Shown here in pieces: positions 20,388-29,697 of a DNA stretch of 64,000 nucleotides; positions within the stretch are counted from its first letter, which is position 1; each line of letters begins with the position of its first letter. The position numbers were made by a program, and so were the translations under genes. The notes beneath the pieces were generated by a model. The model had not been told where the DNA came from. It did no database searches and saw only the letters and a program-made list of their open reading frames with translations. The stretch is from Aureimonas jatrophae (lineage in GTDB: Bacteria > Pseudomonadota > Alphaproteobacteria > Rhizobiales > Rhizobiaceae), in NCBI RefSeq assembly GCF_900104035.1, contig NZ_FNIT01000007.1, forward strand, positions 124,001 to 188,000, written 5' to 3'.

Positions 20388-20420
20388 GGCCGCCTTCCCG
20401 ATCGGGGAGGCGGCCTTTTT
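20388..20420 (+). terminator. intrinsic terminator of the small transcript
   Basis: A 12-base-pair GC-rich stem (GGCCGCCTTCCC paired with GGGGAGGCGGCC around a GATC loop) is followed directly by TTTTT. Just before it, near 20343-20370, CCGGG and CCCGG enclose a GGTC/GACC stem, so the 3' part of the transcript is well structured. Confidence 0.85.
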
Positions 20421-20573
20421 CATGCGCCGATGCCGGAAACGTGTTTCCGGCCGCGACCGGAGCATCAACCATCGCGTGTCTAGGCTGATCCGTCACGGCT
20501 CGGCCCCTTCCGTACCGGCTCGAAGGGCCGCGCCGGCCGCCCGACGACGCCCGCCCTGCCGGAGGAGACCCGC

Positions 20574-21482
20574 ATGACCGCTGCCGCAGACCGCATGCTC
20601 ACCGACTCCCTGATCGTCGGCGCCCATCCCGACGACGAGATGTTGTGGTTCAACGCCATCGTCGGGCGGGTCGACGAGGTGGTGATCGTGTATGGCGACT
20701 ACTGGGCGCAGCCGGGTCTGGGCGAGCGCCGCCGCCGCGCGGTGGCCGAGCTTCCGCTGCGCCGCGTCACCCATCTCGACATCGCGGAGGCCGGCACCTA
20801 CGGCTGCGCCAACTGGGCAGAGCCGGTGCTGGGCGAGCACGGCCTGAAGCTCGGGCTGGAGGAAACCCGGCGCGAGATGACGCGGCTCGCCAAGCGCTCG
20901 GCCGGCTCGGTGCTCCCGGTCTCGCTGAACGCCTCGCCGGCCCGCGTCGCCGCGCACTACCGCGAGAACTTCGACCGCATCACCCGCGCCCTCAAGCCGC
21001 GGCTGCGACCGGGCATGAACGTCTTCACCCACAATCCCTGGGGCGAATACGGGCACGAGGACCATGTGCAGGTCTTCGCCGTGCTGGCGGCCCTGCGCGA
21101 GCGGATCGGCTTCCGGCTCTGGATGTCGAACTACGCGACCGAGCGCTCGCTGCCGCTCGCCATGCGCTACTTCCGGTCCGCGCCCGGCCCCTACCTGCGC
21201 CTACGCACCGACAAGGCGCTGTCGGGCGCGATCGCGGACGTCTACCGCCGGCACGACTGCTGGACCTGGAGCGACGATTGGAGCTTCTTCGACGAGGAGT
21301 GCTACATGGAGGCGCCCCGGCCGGCCGCTAGCGCGGGTGGGGGTGGGCCGCACCAGCACCTGTTTCCGCTGAACCTCTTCACGATCGAGGAGCGCCGCCG
21401 CTCGCTGCGCGCGCCGATCGCCGCCACCGGCGCGGTCGCGCTGTCCGCGATGCTGGGCGCGGCGCTGATGGAAGCGTTCTGA
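20574..21482 (+). CDS. PIG-L/LmbE-family deacetylase-like protein
   Basis: A 302-residue protein of the GlcNAc-deacetylase (PIG-L/LmbE) superfamily, zinc hydrolases that remove acyl groups from sugars and other amines. The metal motif HPDDE is at residues 18-22 and the second metal motif GHEDH is at 160-164. The last ~25 residues form a hydrophobic helix (TGAVALSAMLGAALMEAF), possibly a membrane anchor. A GGAGGAG ribosome site precedes the ATG. It is not next to sugar-transfer genes, so the substrate cannot be inferred. Confidence 0.86.
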   Translation: MTAAADRMLTDSLIVGAHPDDEMLWFNAIVGRVDEVVIVYGDYWAQPGLGERRRRAVAELPLRRVTHLDIAEAGTYGCANWAEPVLGEHGLKLGLEETRREMTRLAKRSAGSVLPVSLNASPARVAAHYRENFDRITRALKPRLRPGMNVFTHNPWGEYGHEDHVQVFAVLAALRERIGFRLWMSNYATERSLPLAMRYFRSAPGPYLRLRTDKALSGAIADVYRRHDCWTWSDDWSFFDEECYMEAPRPAASAGGGGPHQHLFPLNLFTIEERRRSLRAPIAATGAVALSAMLGAALMEAF

Positions 21483-21611
21483 GGCACCGCGGGCCGCGCC
21501 GGCGACCGGCCCGGTCGCCCGTCCGTCTCGCCGCCTTGCCGCCACGGGCGGCGCGCCGTATCCCGGAATGCGGGACCGGGTTAGCGGGTTCTGCGAGCGC
21601 CGGATATTCTG

Positions 21612-22061
21612 ATGCAGGACCAGGACGACATCCACCCCGAAGCGGCGGTGGCACCCGGCTACCTCGCCAACCACGCCGCCCGCGCCTTCAACCGCCGCGT
21701 GGACGCCGCCCTGAAGCCGCACGGGCTGACCATGGCGCTGATCGGGCCGCTCCTGCTCCTGTCCTGGAAGGGACCTCTCCTGCAGCGCGATATCGTGCGC
21801 TGGTCGGCGGTCCGGCAACCCGCCATGGCGGCGCTGCTCGACCGCCTGGAGGCGACGGGACTGATCGGGCGAACGCCCTCGCCGAGCGACCGGCGGGCCT
21901 CGCTCGTCGACCTGACGGACCGGGGGCGCGATGCCGCGCGCATCGGCCGCGAGGCGCTGGTGGAGGGCAACAGGCTGGGTCTCGAAGGGTTCTCGCCCCA
22001 GGAAACCGGCCAGCTGGTCGGGCTCCTGCAACGGCTGATCGGCAACCTTGACCGGGCTTAA
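21612..22061 (+). CDS. MarR-family transcriptional regulator
   Basis: A 149-residue winged-helix regulator. The recognition region reads QRDIVRWSAVRQPAMAALLDRLEATGLIGRTPSPSDRRASLVDLTDRG, which is the MarR helix-turn-helix and the R/D-rich wing. MarR proteins usually repress a nearby gene until a small phenolic or oxidant ligand binds. The flavin monooxygenase 50 bases downstream on the same strand is the likely target. The nine bases GATATTCTG occur just before both genes and may be operator half-sites. Confidence 0.93.
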   Translation: MQDQDDIHPEAAVAPGYLANHAARAFNRRVDAALKPHGLTMALIGPLLLLSWKGPLLQRDIVRWSAVRQPAMAALLDRLEATGLIGRTPSPSDRRASLVDLTDRGRDAARIGREALVEGNRLGLEGFSPQETGQLVGLLQRLIGNLDRA

Positions 22062-22064
22062 CCG

Positions 22065-22090
22065 GAATATACATCAGGCGTGATATTCTG
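22065..22090. promoter_or_regulatory. possible MarR operator between marR-like and monooxygenase genes
   Basis: GAATAT and ATATTC form an inverted repeat with a 12-base spacer in the 50-base gap between the two genes. The right arm GATATTCTG is repeated exactly at 21603-21611, directly before the regulator start codon. Confidence 0.35.
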
Positions 22091-22111
22091 GGTCCAAGGA
22101 GGATCACGCCC

Positions 22112-23308
22112 GTGTCCCGACGCATCCTCGTCTCCGGTGCCAGCGTCGCCGGCAACACCGCCGCCTGGTGGCTCGGTCGGCTCGGCCACGACGTCACCGT
22201 GGTGGAACGCGCGCCGGAATTTCGCGACGGCGGACAGAACGTCGACGTGCGCGGCGTCGGGCGCGAGGTGCTGCGCCGCATGGGGCTGGAGCGGGTCGCA
22301 CTGGAGCGCGGCACCGGCGAGGAGGGCACGACCTGGATCGACGAGCACGGCGAGGTCGTGGCGGCGTTCGTCACGGACGAGCTGCCCGGCGACGGTCCGA
22401 CCGCCGAGATGGAGATCCTGCGCGGCGATCTTGCGCGCCTTCTGTTCGAGCCCGCGCGCGAACGGGCGACGTTCCGCTTCGGCGACCGGATCGAGCGCAT
22501 CGACGACGACGGACGCCAGGCCTTGGTCACCTTCGGCAGCGGCGCCCGCGAGAGCTTCGACCTCGTGGTGGTCGCGGAAGGCGTCGGGTCGCACACGCGC
22601 GAGCTCGTGTTTCCCGGCGAGAACGATCCGCGCTGGATGGACCTGACCATCGCCTACTTCACGATCCCGCGCGTGCCCGACGACAACCGCATGTGGCGCT
22701 GGTACGCCGCGACCGGCGGCCGGAGCATCTCGCTGCGCCCCGACAACCACGGCACGACGCGCGCCAGCCTGACCCTGCAGCAGCCGCCGGGCGGCGAGGA
22801 CACCTGGGACGAGGACCGGCAGAAGCGCTACCTGCGCGAGCGTTTTGCGGATGCGGGATGGCAGGCCGAGCGGGTCCTGAACGGAATGGACGAGACGCCG
22901 GACTTCTACTTCGACGTCCTGCGCCAGGTCCGCCTGAAGCGCTGGCGGAAGGGGCGCGTCGTTTTGACCGGCGATGCCGCCTGGTGCGCGACGCCGCTCG
23001 CCGGCATCGGCACGACGCTGGCGGTAACCGGCGCCTATGTCCTGGCGGGAGAGATCGGGGCGGGCGACGACGTGCCGGCCGCCCTGGAGCGATACGAGGC
23101 CGCGATGCGCCCCATGGTCGAGGACGGGCAGGGCGTGCCGAAGATCGGCCCGCGCCTCCTGCATCCGCGCAGCCGCCTGGGCGTCCGCCTCCTGCACGGC
23201 GCGCTGGGTCTGGCGAGCCGCCCGAGCGTGCGCGATCTGGCCGCCAAGCTGTTTGCGGGCGGCGACAGGACGACGCCCGACCTGTCGGGATATCCGCCGC
23301 ACGCGTGA
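22112..23308 (+). CDS. FAD-dependent monooxygenase (aromatic hydroxylase class)
   Basis: A 398-residue flavoprotein of the p-hydroxybenzoate hydroxylase class. The N-terminal dinucleotide fold is VSGASVAGNTAAWWLGRLGHDVTVVERAP, the FAD/NADPH motif is LVVVAEGVGSHTR, and the second FAD motif is GRVVLTGDAAWCATPLAGIGTTLAVTGAYVLA. Members hydroxylate aromatic or polyketide compounds, and some inactivate antibiotics such as tetracycline or rifamycin. The GTG start follows a GGAGGA ribosome site. The MarR gene upstream suggests induction by the substrate, which is unknown. Confidence 0.9.
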   Translation: MSRRILVSGASVAGNTAAWWLGRLGHDVTVVERAPEFRDGGQNVDVRGVGREVLRRMGLERVALERGTGEEGTTWIDEHGEVVAAFVTDELPGDGPTAEMEILRGDLARLLFEPARERATFRFGDRIERIDDDGRQALVTFGSGARESFDLVVVAEGVGSHTRELVFPGENDPRWMDLTIAYFTIPRVPDDNRMWRWYAATGGRSISLRPDNHGTTRASLTLQQPPGGEDTWDEDRQKRYLRERFADAGWQAERVLNGMDETPDFYFDVLRQVRLKRWRKGRVVLTGDAAWCATPLAGIGTTLAVTGAYVLAGEIGAGDDVPAALERYEAAMRPMVEDGQGVPKIGPRLLHPRSRLGVRLLHGALGLASRPSVRDLAAKLFAGGDRTTPDLSGYPPHA

Positions 23309-23402
23309 GCAACCTGTGCGGCGGCGCCGGCACAGCCGCTTGCCTCCGCCGCCTGCCGGGTTACCTCACCGGCATGACTCGTGCGGGCGGGGAGGGACGG
23401 CG

Positions 23403-24359
23403 ATGGCGCGTATCGTGGTGATCGGCGGGAGCGGCCATGTGGGCACCTATCTCGTGCCCCGGCTCGTGGAGCTCGGCCATGACGTCGTGAACGTCAGCCG
23501 GGGCGAGGCCCGACCCTACCGCCCGCATCAGGCCTGGAGCGCGGTCGAGACCGTCACGCTCGACCGCATCGCGGAGGAGAGCCGCGGCCGGTTCGGCCCC
23601 GCGATCGCGGGGCTTCGGCCCGACATCGTCGTGGACATGATCGCCTTCGATCCGGGGAGCACGCGGCACCTCGTCGAGGCGCTGCGCGGACAGGTCGAGC
23701 ACTACCTGTTCTGCAGCTCGATCTGGGTCTACGGGCGCCTGTTCGCGGTTCCCTCCACCGAGACCGATCCGCCCAACCCGATCGACAGCTACGGGCGCGG
23801 CAAGGCCGAGAGCGAGGCCTGGCTCGTGCACGAGGCCCGCCGCTCGGGGTTTCCGGCCACCTGCTTCCGCCCGGGGCATATCGTCGGCGAGGGCTGGCAC
23901 CCGATCACGCCTCAGGGCAACACCAACCCGGAGACCTTCACGCGGATCGCGAGGGGCGAGGAGCTGGTGCTGCCGAACCTCGGGCTGGAGATGGTCCACC
24001 ATGTCCACGCCGACGACGTCGCGCAGTGGATCGTCTGCGCGATCGAGAACCGCGCGGCGACGATCGGCGAGGTCTTCAACACGGTCTCGGCCCAGGCGCT
24101 GACGCTGCGCGGCTATGCGGAAGCCGTTTATCGCTGGTTCGGGCAGGAGCCGCGCATCTCCTTTGCGCCGTACGAGACCTGGATCGCGGAACTGGGAGAC
24201 TGGGCCGAGAGCACGCGCGGCCATGTGATCCGCAGCTCGTGCCATTCCATCGAGAAGAGCCGGCAGCGCCTGGGATACAATCCGCGCTACTCGAGCCTCG
24301 AGGCCGTGCACCAGAGCGTGCAGGCCCTGATCGCCGACGGAACCGTGTCGCTCGGCTAG
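23403..24359 (+). CDS. NAD-dependent epimerase/dehydratase-family protein
   Basis: A 318-residue short-chain dehydrogenase of the extended (epimerase) type. The Rossmann motif GGSGHVG is near residue 8, and FCSSIWVYG supplies the serine/tyrosine region, although the classic YxxxK appears as SYGRGKAESE. The C-terminal half resembles isoflavone-reductase or nucleoside-sugar epimerase proteins (EPRISFAPYETW). A GGAGGG ribosome site precedes the ATG; the longer open frame is shadow. The substrate is not recognisable. Confidence 0.87.
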   Translation: MARIVVIGGSGHVGTYLVPRLVELGHDVVNVSRGEARPYRPHQAWSAVETVTLDRIAEESRGRFGPAIAGLRPDIVVDMIAFDPGSTRHLVEALRGQVEHYLFCSSIWVYGRLFAVPSTETDPPNPIDSYGRGKAESEAWLVHEARRSGFPATCFRPGHIVGEGWHPITPQGNTNPETFTRIARGEELVLPNLGLEMVHHVHADDVAQWIVCAIENRAATIGEVFNTVSAQALTLRGYAEAVYRWFGQEPRISFAPYETWIAELGDWAESTRGHVIRSSCHSIEKSRQRLGYNPRYSSLEAVHQSVQALIADGTVSLG

Positions 24360-24595
24360 CACCGCGCGCGCCCGAGCGCCGTTCCCTTGCGGCCCGCGGC
24401 CCTTGATCGCGCGGCCGCGACGCGATAGGGGTCGCCCCGCATCCAGAGTCGGGCCGACGCCCGACGCCAACCTGCCCGTCCGGGCAAGGTGGCGTCCCGA
24501 AACGGGAGATGTGGCCGACCCGGCAACCAAGCGGACCCGCCACCTCGACCCCTTTCGGTTAGCGTCGGTCCGGCATTCCTTGTCGGAGCCGACGC

Positions 24596-24901
24596 ATGAT
24601 CCCGCTATCGCCGCCCCTTCCCGCAGCGCTCCTGGTTCGCCCCGGCGACCGTGCGATGCGCATGGGCATGGTGGGCGCGGCATCGGGGCGCCCGATGCGC
24701 GATCGCGGCGAGGTCTGGCTCGTCTGGCACGCCGGCGGCCGTGCGGCGGGCTGGGCGCACCTCTACCGCATCGACCCGCGCGACGGGCGAACCGTGCATC
24801 TGGAACGCGCCGTGCCGGGCACGGACCGAGCCGCGCTCCAACGCTGGGCCCGCGACGTGCTGCGCGTCGAGAACGCCGAGGACGAGGCGCTGGCCGCCTG
24901 A
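24596..24901 (+). CDS. hypothetical protein, 101 residues
   Basis: A small soluble protein with no family recognised. The core GEVWLVWHAGGRAAGWAHLYRIDPRDGRTVHLERAV looks like a compact beta structure followed by a helix ending ENAEDEALAA. The codon pattern matches neighbours. It ends eight bases before the end of the convergent emrB-like gene. The 236-base gap upstream shows no clear promoter. Confidence 0.6.
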   Translation: MIPLSPPLPAALLVRPGDRAMRMGMVGAASGRPMRDRGEVWLVWHAGGRAAGWAHLYRIDPRDGRTVHLERAVPGTDRAALQRWARDVLRVENAEDEALAA

Positions 24902-24908
24902 GGGCGGT

Positions 24909-26513
24909 TCAGTGGGCGCCCGCCGGCGCCCCGCCGCCCGTCTTCACGTTGCGCAGGATCAGCGCCAGCGGCACGGCCGAGAGCGAGATCAGCATCAGCA
25001 CGTGGAAGACGTCGATATAGGCGAGGTAGCCGACCTGCTTTTCCAGGGTCTGGCCGATCACCGCGATCGCGCCCTGTTCAGCCTGGGTCGCCGACAGGCC
25101 GCGTGCCTTCAGCGCCGTGACGGTCGCCTCCAGCGTCTGGTGGTAGGCGGGGCTGGTGGGCGTGATGTGCTCCACGAGGCGGCTCTGGTGGAACTGCTCG
25201 CGGAAGGCCAGCGTGTTCTGCGCGATCGACACGCCGATCGAGCCGCCGACGTTGCGCGCGACGTTGATCAGCGCCGAAGCCTGGTCGGTCTTGTTCTTCG
25301 GGATGCCGTCGTAGGAGGCCGTGGTGATCGGGATGAAGATCAGCGGCAGGCCGAGGCCGACGAAGACGCGCGACCAGACGAAGTAGCCGAAGTTGACGTC
25401 GGGCGAGAGGCGCGTGAGGTCCCACATGGCGAACGCCACGATCGCCGCGCCGAGCGCGATCAGGTATTTCGGCTGCACGACGTTCGTGACGCGCCCCACC
25501 ACGAACATCATGGTCATGGTGACGATGCCGCCCGGCGAGAGCGCCAGGCCCGCCCAGGTGGCGGTGTAGCCGTAGAAGCTCTGGAGAAGCTCGGGCAGGA
25601 ACTGCGTGGTCGCGATCAGGATCGCGCCGGTCGCCATCATCACGAGGAAGCAGGACCCGAACTGCCGGCTCCAGATCATGCGCAGGTCCACCACCGGATT
25701 GTCGTGCTTGAGCTCCCACGGGATCATGAACAGGAAGGCGAGCAGGCAGACGGTGGCCGAGACGATGATGAAGTTGGATGCGAACCAGTCCTCGGTCTGG
25801 CCGCGGTCGAGCACGAGCTCCAGCGCGCCGAGGAAGGTCGCGACGGCGAGGAAGCCGATGAGGTCGAAGCGCACGCCCCGGCGCTTGATCTGCTCGCGCT
25901 CGCGCTTGGCCTCGTCGGACTCGGTGACCAGGAACCAGACCAGCGCGAAGGCGAGCACGCCCACCGGCCCGTTGATCAGGAAGCACCAGTGCCAGGACAC
26001 GTTGTCGGACAGCCAGCCGCCGAGCGTCGGGCCGACCACGGGCGCGACCACCACCGCCACGCCGAACAGCGCGAAGGCCTGGCCGCGCTTTTCGGGCGGG
26101 AAGCTGTCGGCGAGGATCGACTGCGAGATCGGCACCATACCGCCGCCCGCGAACCCCTGCAGGATGCGGAAGAAGATCAGGGACTCGATGTTCCAGGCGA
26201 ACCCGCACAGGACCGACGAGATCGTGAACAGCGCAAGGCAGGCGAGATAGAAGCGCTTGCGCCCGTAGCGCTTGGCGATGAACGACGAGGCCGTCAGCGT
26301 GATGGCGTTGGACACGAGATAGGTCGTCACCACCCAGGACGCCTCGTCCGAGGAAACGCCGAGGCCCCCCGAGATGTAGCGCAGCGCGACGTTGGCGATC
26401 GTGGTGTCGAGCACCTCCATGAAGGTCGCGATCGACACCACGATCGCGATCACCCACGGGTTGGGCGCGCCCGAGCGCCGGGCCGGGGCGGCCGACGCGG
26501 CCACAGCGGACAT
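24909..26513 (-). CDS. DHA2-family drug efflux permease (EmrB type)
   Basis: A 534-residue major-facilitator protein with 14 predicted helices. Motif A-like and D1 motifs are seen as SFIAKRYGRKRFYL and ATFMEVLDTTIANVAL, and motif C as VVVAPVVGPTLGGWLSD. EmrB-type pumps join a periplasmic adaptor and an outer-membrane channel to expel hydrophobic drugs, bile salts or uncouplers. The adaptor gene is directly upstream with a four-base gap, so the pair is an operon. No local regulator is present. Confidence 0.95.
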   Translation of the reverse strand: MSAVAASAAPARRSGAPNPWVIAIVVSIATFMEVLDTTIANVALRYISGGLGVSSDEASWVVTTYLVSNAITLTASSFIAKRYGRKRFYLACLALFTISSVLCGFAWNIESLIFFRILQGFAGGGMVPISQSILADSFPPEKRGQAFALFGVAVVVAPVVGPTLGGWLSDNVSWHWCFLINGPVGVLAFALVWFLVTESDEAKREREQIKRRGVRFDLIGFLAVATFLGALELVLDRGQTEDWFASNFIIVSATVCLLAFLFMIPWELKHDNPVVDLRMIWSRQFGSCFLVMMATGAILIATTQFLPELLQSFYGYTATWAGLALSPGGIVTMTMMFVVGRVTNVVQPKYLIALGAAIVAFAMWDLTRLSPDVNFGYFVWSRVFVGLGLPLIFIPITTASYDGIPKNKTDQASALINVARNVGGSIGVSIAQNTLAFREQFHQSRLVEHITPTSPAYHQTLEATVTALKARGLSATQAEQGAIAVIGQTLEKQVGYLAYIDVFHVLMLISLSAVPLALILRNVKTGGGAPAGAH

Positions 26514-26517
26514 GGGA

Positions 26518-27795
26518 TCAGTCCTTCGGGCGGACGGTGACGGTAGGCACGACCGACATGCCCGGGCCGATCGAGACGTCGCGCGGCCAAGAGTCGGCGA
26601 CGATCTTCACGGGCACGCGCTGGACGACCTTCACGTAGTTGCCCGTGGCGTTCTCGGCCGGCAGCAGCGAGAAGGCGGTGCCCGAGCCCGGCTGCACGGA
26701 GTCGACCCGTCCCTTGATCTCGTGGTCGGGATAGGCGTCGATGCGGATGTCGACCGCCTGTCCGGGCCGCATGTCGGTGATCTGCGTTTCCTTGAAGTTG
26801 GCGGTCACCCAGATGTCGTCGGGCACGAACATGGCGACGCTCTGCCCCGCCTGGACGTACTGGCCGACGGCGCCCGTCAGCTGAACGACGCGGCCCGGCT
26901 GCGCGGCGGTGACCGTGACATAGGACAGGTTGAGCCGGGCCTGCGCGGCCTGGGCGTTGGCCTCGCGAAGGTCGGCGACCGAGGTCGCACGCTGGGCCTG
27001 GAGCGAGCCGACCTGCTTCTGCGCGGCGGTGACGGCGGCGCGCGAGCGGTTCAGCTCGGCCTCGGCCTGCCGCAGCGCCGAGGTCTGCTGCTGCGCGGTC
27101 TGGACCGTGCCGGCGCCCGAGCGCGCCAGGGTCTGGGCGCGTGCGGCCTCCTCTTGGGCGAACTGGACGCTCGCCTCGTTCTGCGCGACCGCAGCCTGCG
27201 CCTCGGTGACCTGGGCACCTTGCGCGGCGATCTGGGCGTCGGCACCGTTGATCGCGGCCTGCGCGGCGGCGACGCGCGCGTCCGCCTCGTCGACGGCCGC
27301 CTGGTAGTCGCGCGGATCGATGCGCAGGATCACCTCGCCCGCGTTCACGTGCTGGTTGTCGGAGACCAGCACCTCCGAGACATAGCCCGCGACCTGGGGC
27401 GAGACCGCGAACTGGCGCGAGTCCACAAAGGCGTCGTCGGTGGACTCGTAGGGGTGGATCGCGCTGAGCCAGTAGAAATAGCCGCCGACCCCCGCCGCGA
27501 CGATCGCGACCAGCACCAGGAGAACGATGAACGGGTGGCGGCGCAGGATCGAGGGGCGCTTCTCCTTGTTCTGGTCGCCCGTCCCGTCGTCCTCGCCCTT
27601 GGCGTCGGACGCGTTCTCGTTCTCGCCCTCGGTCCGGCCCTTCTCGGGTTCGTCGCGGCGCGGCTCGCGCTTCGTCTCGCGCGCTTCCGGCTCGTGCGTC
27701 GTCTCGTGGCTCTCGCCCGAGCGAGCTTCGGGATCAATCGCGACGGTGCCGTCGGCATCGCCGTGGGTCCAGGGAAAGCGGGATTCTTCGAGCAT
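26518..27795 (-). CDS. HlyD/EmrA-type membrane-fusion adaptor
   Basis: A 425-residue adaptor for the EmrB-like pump. It has a long charged cytosolic N-terminus (about 80 residues of glutamate, arginine and lysine), one membrane helix (HPFIVLLVLVAIVAAGVGGYFYW), the lipoyl half-motifs SPQVAGYVSEVLVSDNQHVNAGEVILRIDP and VTAAQPGRVVQLTGAVGQYVQAGQ, and an alanine- and glutamine-rich coiled-coil hairpin between them. The extended, highly charged N-terminus is longer than in E. coli EmrA. Confidence 0.94.
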   Translation of the reverse strand: MLEESRFPWTHGDADGTVAIDPEARSGESHETTHEPEARETKREPRRDEPEKGRTEGENENASDAKGEDDGTGDQNKEKRPSILRRHPFIVLLVLVAIVAAGVGGYFYWLSAIHPYESTDDAFVDSRQFAVSPQVAGYVSEVLVSDNQHVNAGEVILRIDPRDYQAAVDEADARVAAAQAAINGADAQIAAQGAQVTEAQAAVAQNEASVQFAQEEAARAQTLARSGAGTVQTAQQQTSALRQAEAELNRSRAAVTAAQKQVGSLQAQRATSVADLREANAQAAQARLNLSYVTVTAAQPGRVVQLTGAVGQYVQAGQSVAMFVPDDIWVTANFKETQITDMRPGQAVDIRIDAYPDHEIKGRVDSVQPGSGTAFSLLPAENATGNYVKVVQRVPVKIVADSWPRDVSIGPGMSVVPTVTVRPKD

Positions 27796-27914
27796 GGCGC
27801 GTGATCCGGACAGCCGGGCCAGTCGGCCCGAGAGGTGCGGATCAAACGGGGCGCACGGAAATGTGTTCCGCGCTGCGGCAAGAGGGTGCGTTCAGCAGGC
27901 GTGAACGATTAACC

Positions 27915-29195
27915 CTAGCGGTAGAGGTCGGCGCGCGTCGGCGGCAGGCCGGAGGGACCCTTGTCGCGCCGCGAGGCGAGCGTCTGGTTGATCATCACCG
28001 TGCCGCGCTCGAAGGCCAGCGCGCAGCCCGCCAGATACAGGAGCCAGAGCCGGGCGCGCGGCTCGCCGACCTCGGCGGCGGCCTCGGCGAAGTTGAGGCG
28101 CAGCCGCTCGGCCCAGAGGCGGCAGGTGCGCCCGTAGTGCTCGCGCCAGTTCTCGACGTCGTGCACCTCGAAGCGGTTTGCTTCCAGCTTCTGGAGGGAG
28201 TGGCCGATATAGTCGAGCTCGCCACCCGGAAAGATGTAGCGCGTGATCGCGCGGTACTCCGAGCCGCCGCGCATGAAGGCCTTCAGCGACTTCTTGGCGG
28301 GCCGGGCGATCGTGTGGTGGAGGTAGAGGCCGCGCGGGCGCAGCAGGCGCTTCACGGTCGCGAAATACGCGTCGTGGTTGGCGAAGCCCACGTGCTCGAA
28401 CATGCCGATCGAGGAGATCTTGTCGAAGGTGCCGGTCAGCTCCTGGAAGGGCTTCAGCTCGATCGTGATGCGATCCTCGAGACCCGCGGCACGAATGCGC
28501 TCCTGCGCCAGATCGAACTGCGCCTGGCTCAGCGTCACGCCGTGGCCGGTGACGCCGTGATGGGTCGCGGCGTGGATCAGGAGCGCGCCCCAGCCGCAGC
28601 CGATGTCGAGCATCCGGTCTCCGCTTTGCAGCCGCAGCTTGCGGCAGATCATCTCCAGCTTGTCGCGTTGCGCGCGGTCGATGTCGTCGTGCCACTCGGT
28701 GAAGTAGGCGCAGCTGTAGACCATCCGCTCGTCGAGGAAGAGCCGGTAGAAATCGTTCGACACGTCGTAGTGGAACTGGATCGCGGCCTTGGTCGAGCCG
28801 CTGGCGCCCGCGTCCGCCCCCGTCTGCGCCAGCGCCTCGCGCTTGGCCGCGCGGCGGATGCGCCAGAGCGCGGGCAGGGCCGCCGCGATGCGGCGCTTGC
28901 CGAGACGGCGCAGGGCGTCCTTCGGCTTCACGGGAGAGCGCCGGTCGGCGATGTCGAAGATCGAGCCGTCCTCGATGTCGAGCCGACCGCTCGTCCAGAG
29001 CTGCACGGCGGTGTCGATGCGGGGCGCGAGCGCGAGTTCGGCCAGCGCCGCCACGTCGCGGATCGCGATGCACGGACCCTCCTGCGGCCCCAGGCGCTCG
29101 CCGGTCCACAGCCGCACGCCGAGGTCGGGTCGGAAGGCGTCCACCGCCTTGCGCACGAGCGTTTCGATCCGGGCGGCGTCGGACGACGAGGACAT
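27915..29195 (-). CDS. cyclopropane-fatty-acyl-phospholipid synthase family methyltransferase
   Basis: A 426-residue SAM-dependent methyltransferase of the CFA synthase family, which adds a methylene bridge to unsaturated acyl chains of membrane lipids. The SAM loop is MLDIGCGWGALLIHAA. FHYDVSNDFYRLFLDERMVYSCAYF is the conserved lipid/catalytic entry, and SIGMFEHVG and GGSEYRAITRYIFPGGEL are further family blocks. The ATG at 29195 is preferred because the longer frame would read through a parS site. Related enzymes also act on other lipid acceptors. Confidence 0.9.
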   Translation of the reverse strand: MSSSSDAARIETLVRKAVDAFRPDLGVRLWTGERLGPQEGPCIAIRDVAALAELALAPRIDTAVQLWTSGRLDIEDGSIFDIADRRSPVKPKDALRRLGKRRIAAALPALWRIRRAAKREALAQTGADAGASGSTKAAIQFHYDVSNDFYRLFLDERMVYSCAYFTEWHDDIDRAQRDKLEMICRKLRLQSGDRMLDIGCGWGALLIHAATHHGVTGHGVTLSQAQFDLAQERIRAAGLEDRITIELKPFQELTGTFDKISSIGMFEHVGFANHDAYFATVKRLLRPRGLYLHHTIARPAKKSLKAFMRGGSEYRAITRYIFPGGELDYIGHSLQKLEANRFEVHDVENWREHYGRTCRLWAERLRLNFAEAAAEVGEPRARLWLLYLAGCALAFERGTVMINQTLASRRDKGPSGLPPTRADLYR

Positions 29196-29208
29196 GGGGC
29201 GGGCATCC

Positions 29209-29224
29209 GGTTTCACGTGAAACG
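29209..29224. promoter_or_regulatory. parS site upstream of the CFA-synthase-like gene
   Basis: GGTTTCACGTGAAACG contains the perfect 14-base palindrome GTTTCACGTGAAAC and matches the ParB consensus at 14 of 16 positions. It lies 13 bases upstream of the methyltransferase start and about 24 kb from parB. Confidence 0.85.
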
Positions 29225-29338
29225 CTTCTAGCGATGCCGGTCCGCCCGCGCCACCCGCCCGGTCCGGCCGAGCGTCCGGTCGCTCGTCCAAGCGTCCGGC
29301 AGCTGCGCCGAGCGTCCCGCAGCTGGCCCGAGCGTCCG

Positions 29339-29659
29339 TCAGGCCGGCGAGGCGACCTTCATGAGGACGATGCCGGTCAGGATCAGGGCGGCGGCCAGGA
29401 GCCGCAGCGGATCGGCGGACTCGCCGAGGACGAGGATGCCGACCGTAAAGGCGCCGAGCGCGCCGATGCCGGTCCACACCGCGTAGGCCGTGCCGAGCGG
29501 CAGCGTGCGCATGGCGATCGCCAGCAGCGCAAAGCTGCCCGCCATCAGGACGAACGTGACAAGGCTGGGCCCAAGCCGCGTGAAGCCGGCGGAGTTTTTC
29601 AGGGAAAAGGCCCAGCCGACCTCGAGAAGGCCGGCAATGAGAAGCAGGAGCCAGGGCAT
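29339..29659 (-). CDS. gdx: guanidinium exporter Gdx (SugE, SMR family)
   Basis: A 106-residue small multidrug resistance protein with four helices. The SugE/Gdx subtype is shown by [21 protein letters not shown] with the essential glutamate Glu13, and by [16 protein letters not shown]. Gdx proteins expel guanidinium in exchange for protons. This is supported strongly by the guanidine-II riboswitch just upstream. The ATG at 29659 fits the family length; the longer frame would translate through the riboswitch. Confidence 0.93.
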   Translation of the reverse strand: MPWLLLLIAGLLEVGWAFSLKNSAGFTRLGPSLVTFVLMAGSFALLAIAMRTLPLGTAYAVWTGIGALGAFTVGILVLGESADPLRLLAAALILTGIVLMKVASPA

Positions 29660-29697
29660 AGGATGCGTCTTCCGATGAGCCGCGTGGGTGCGGACGA

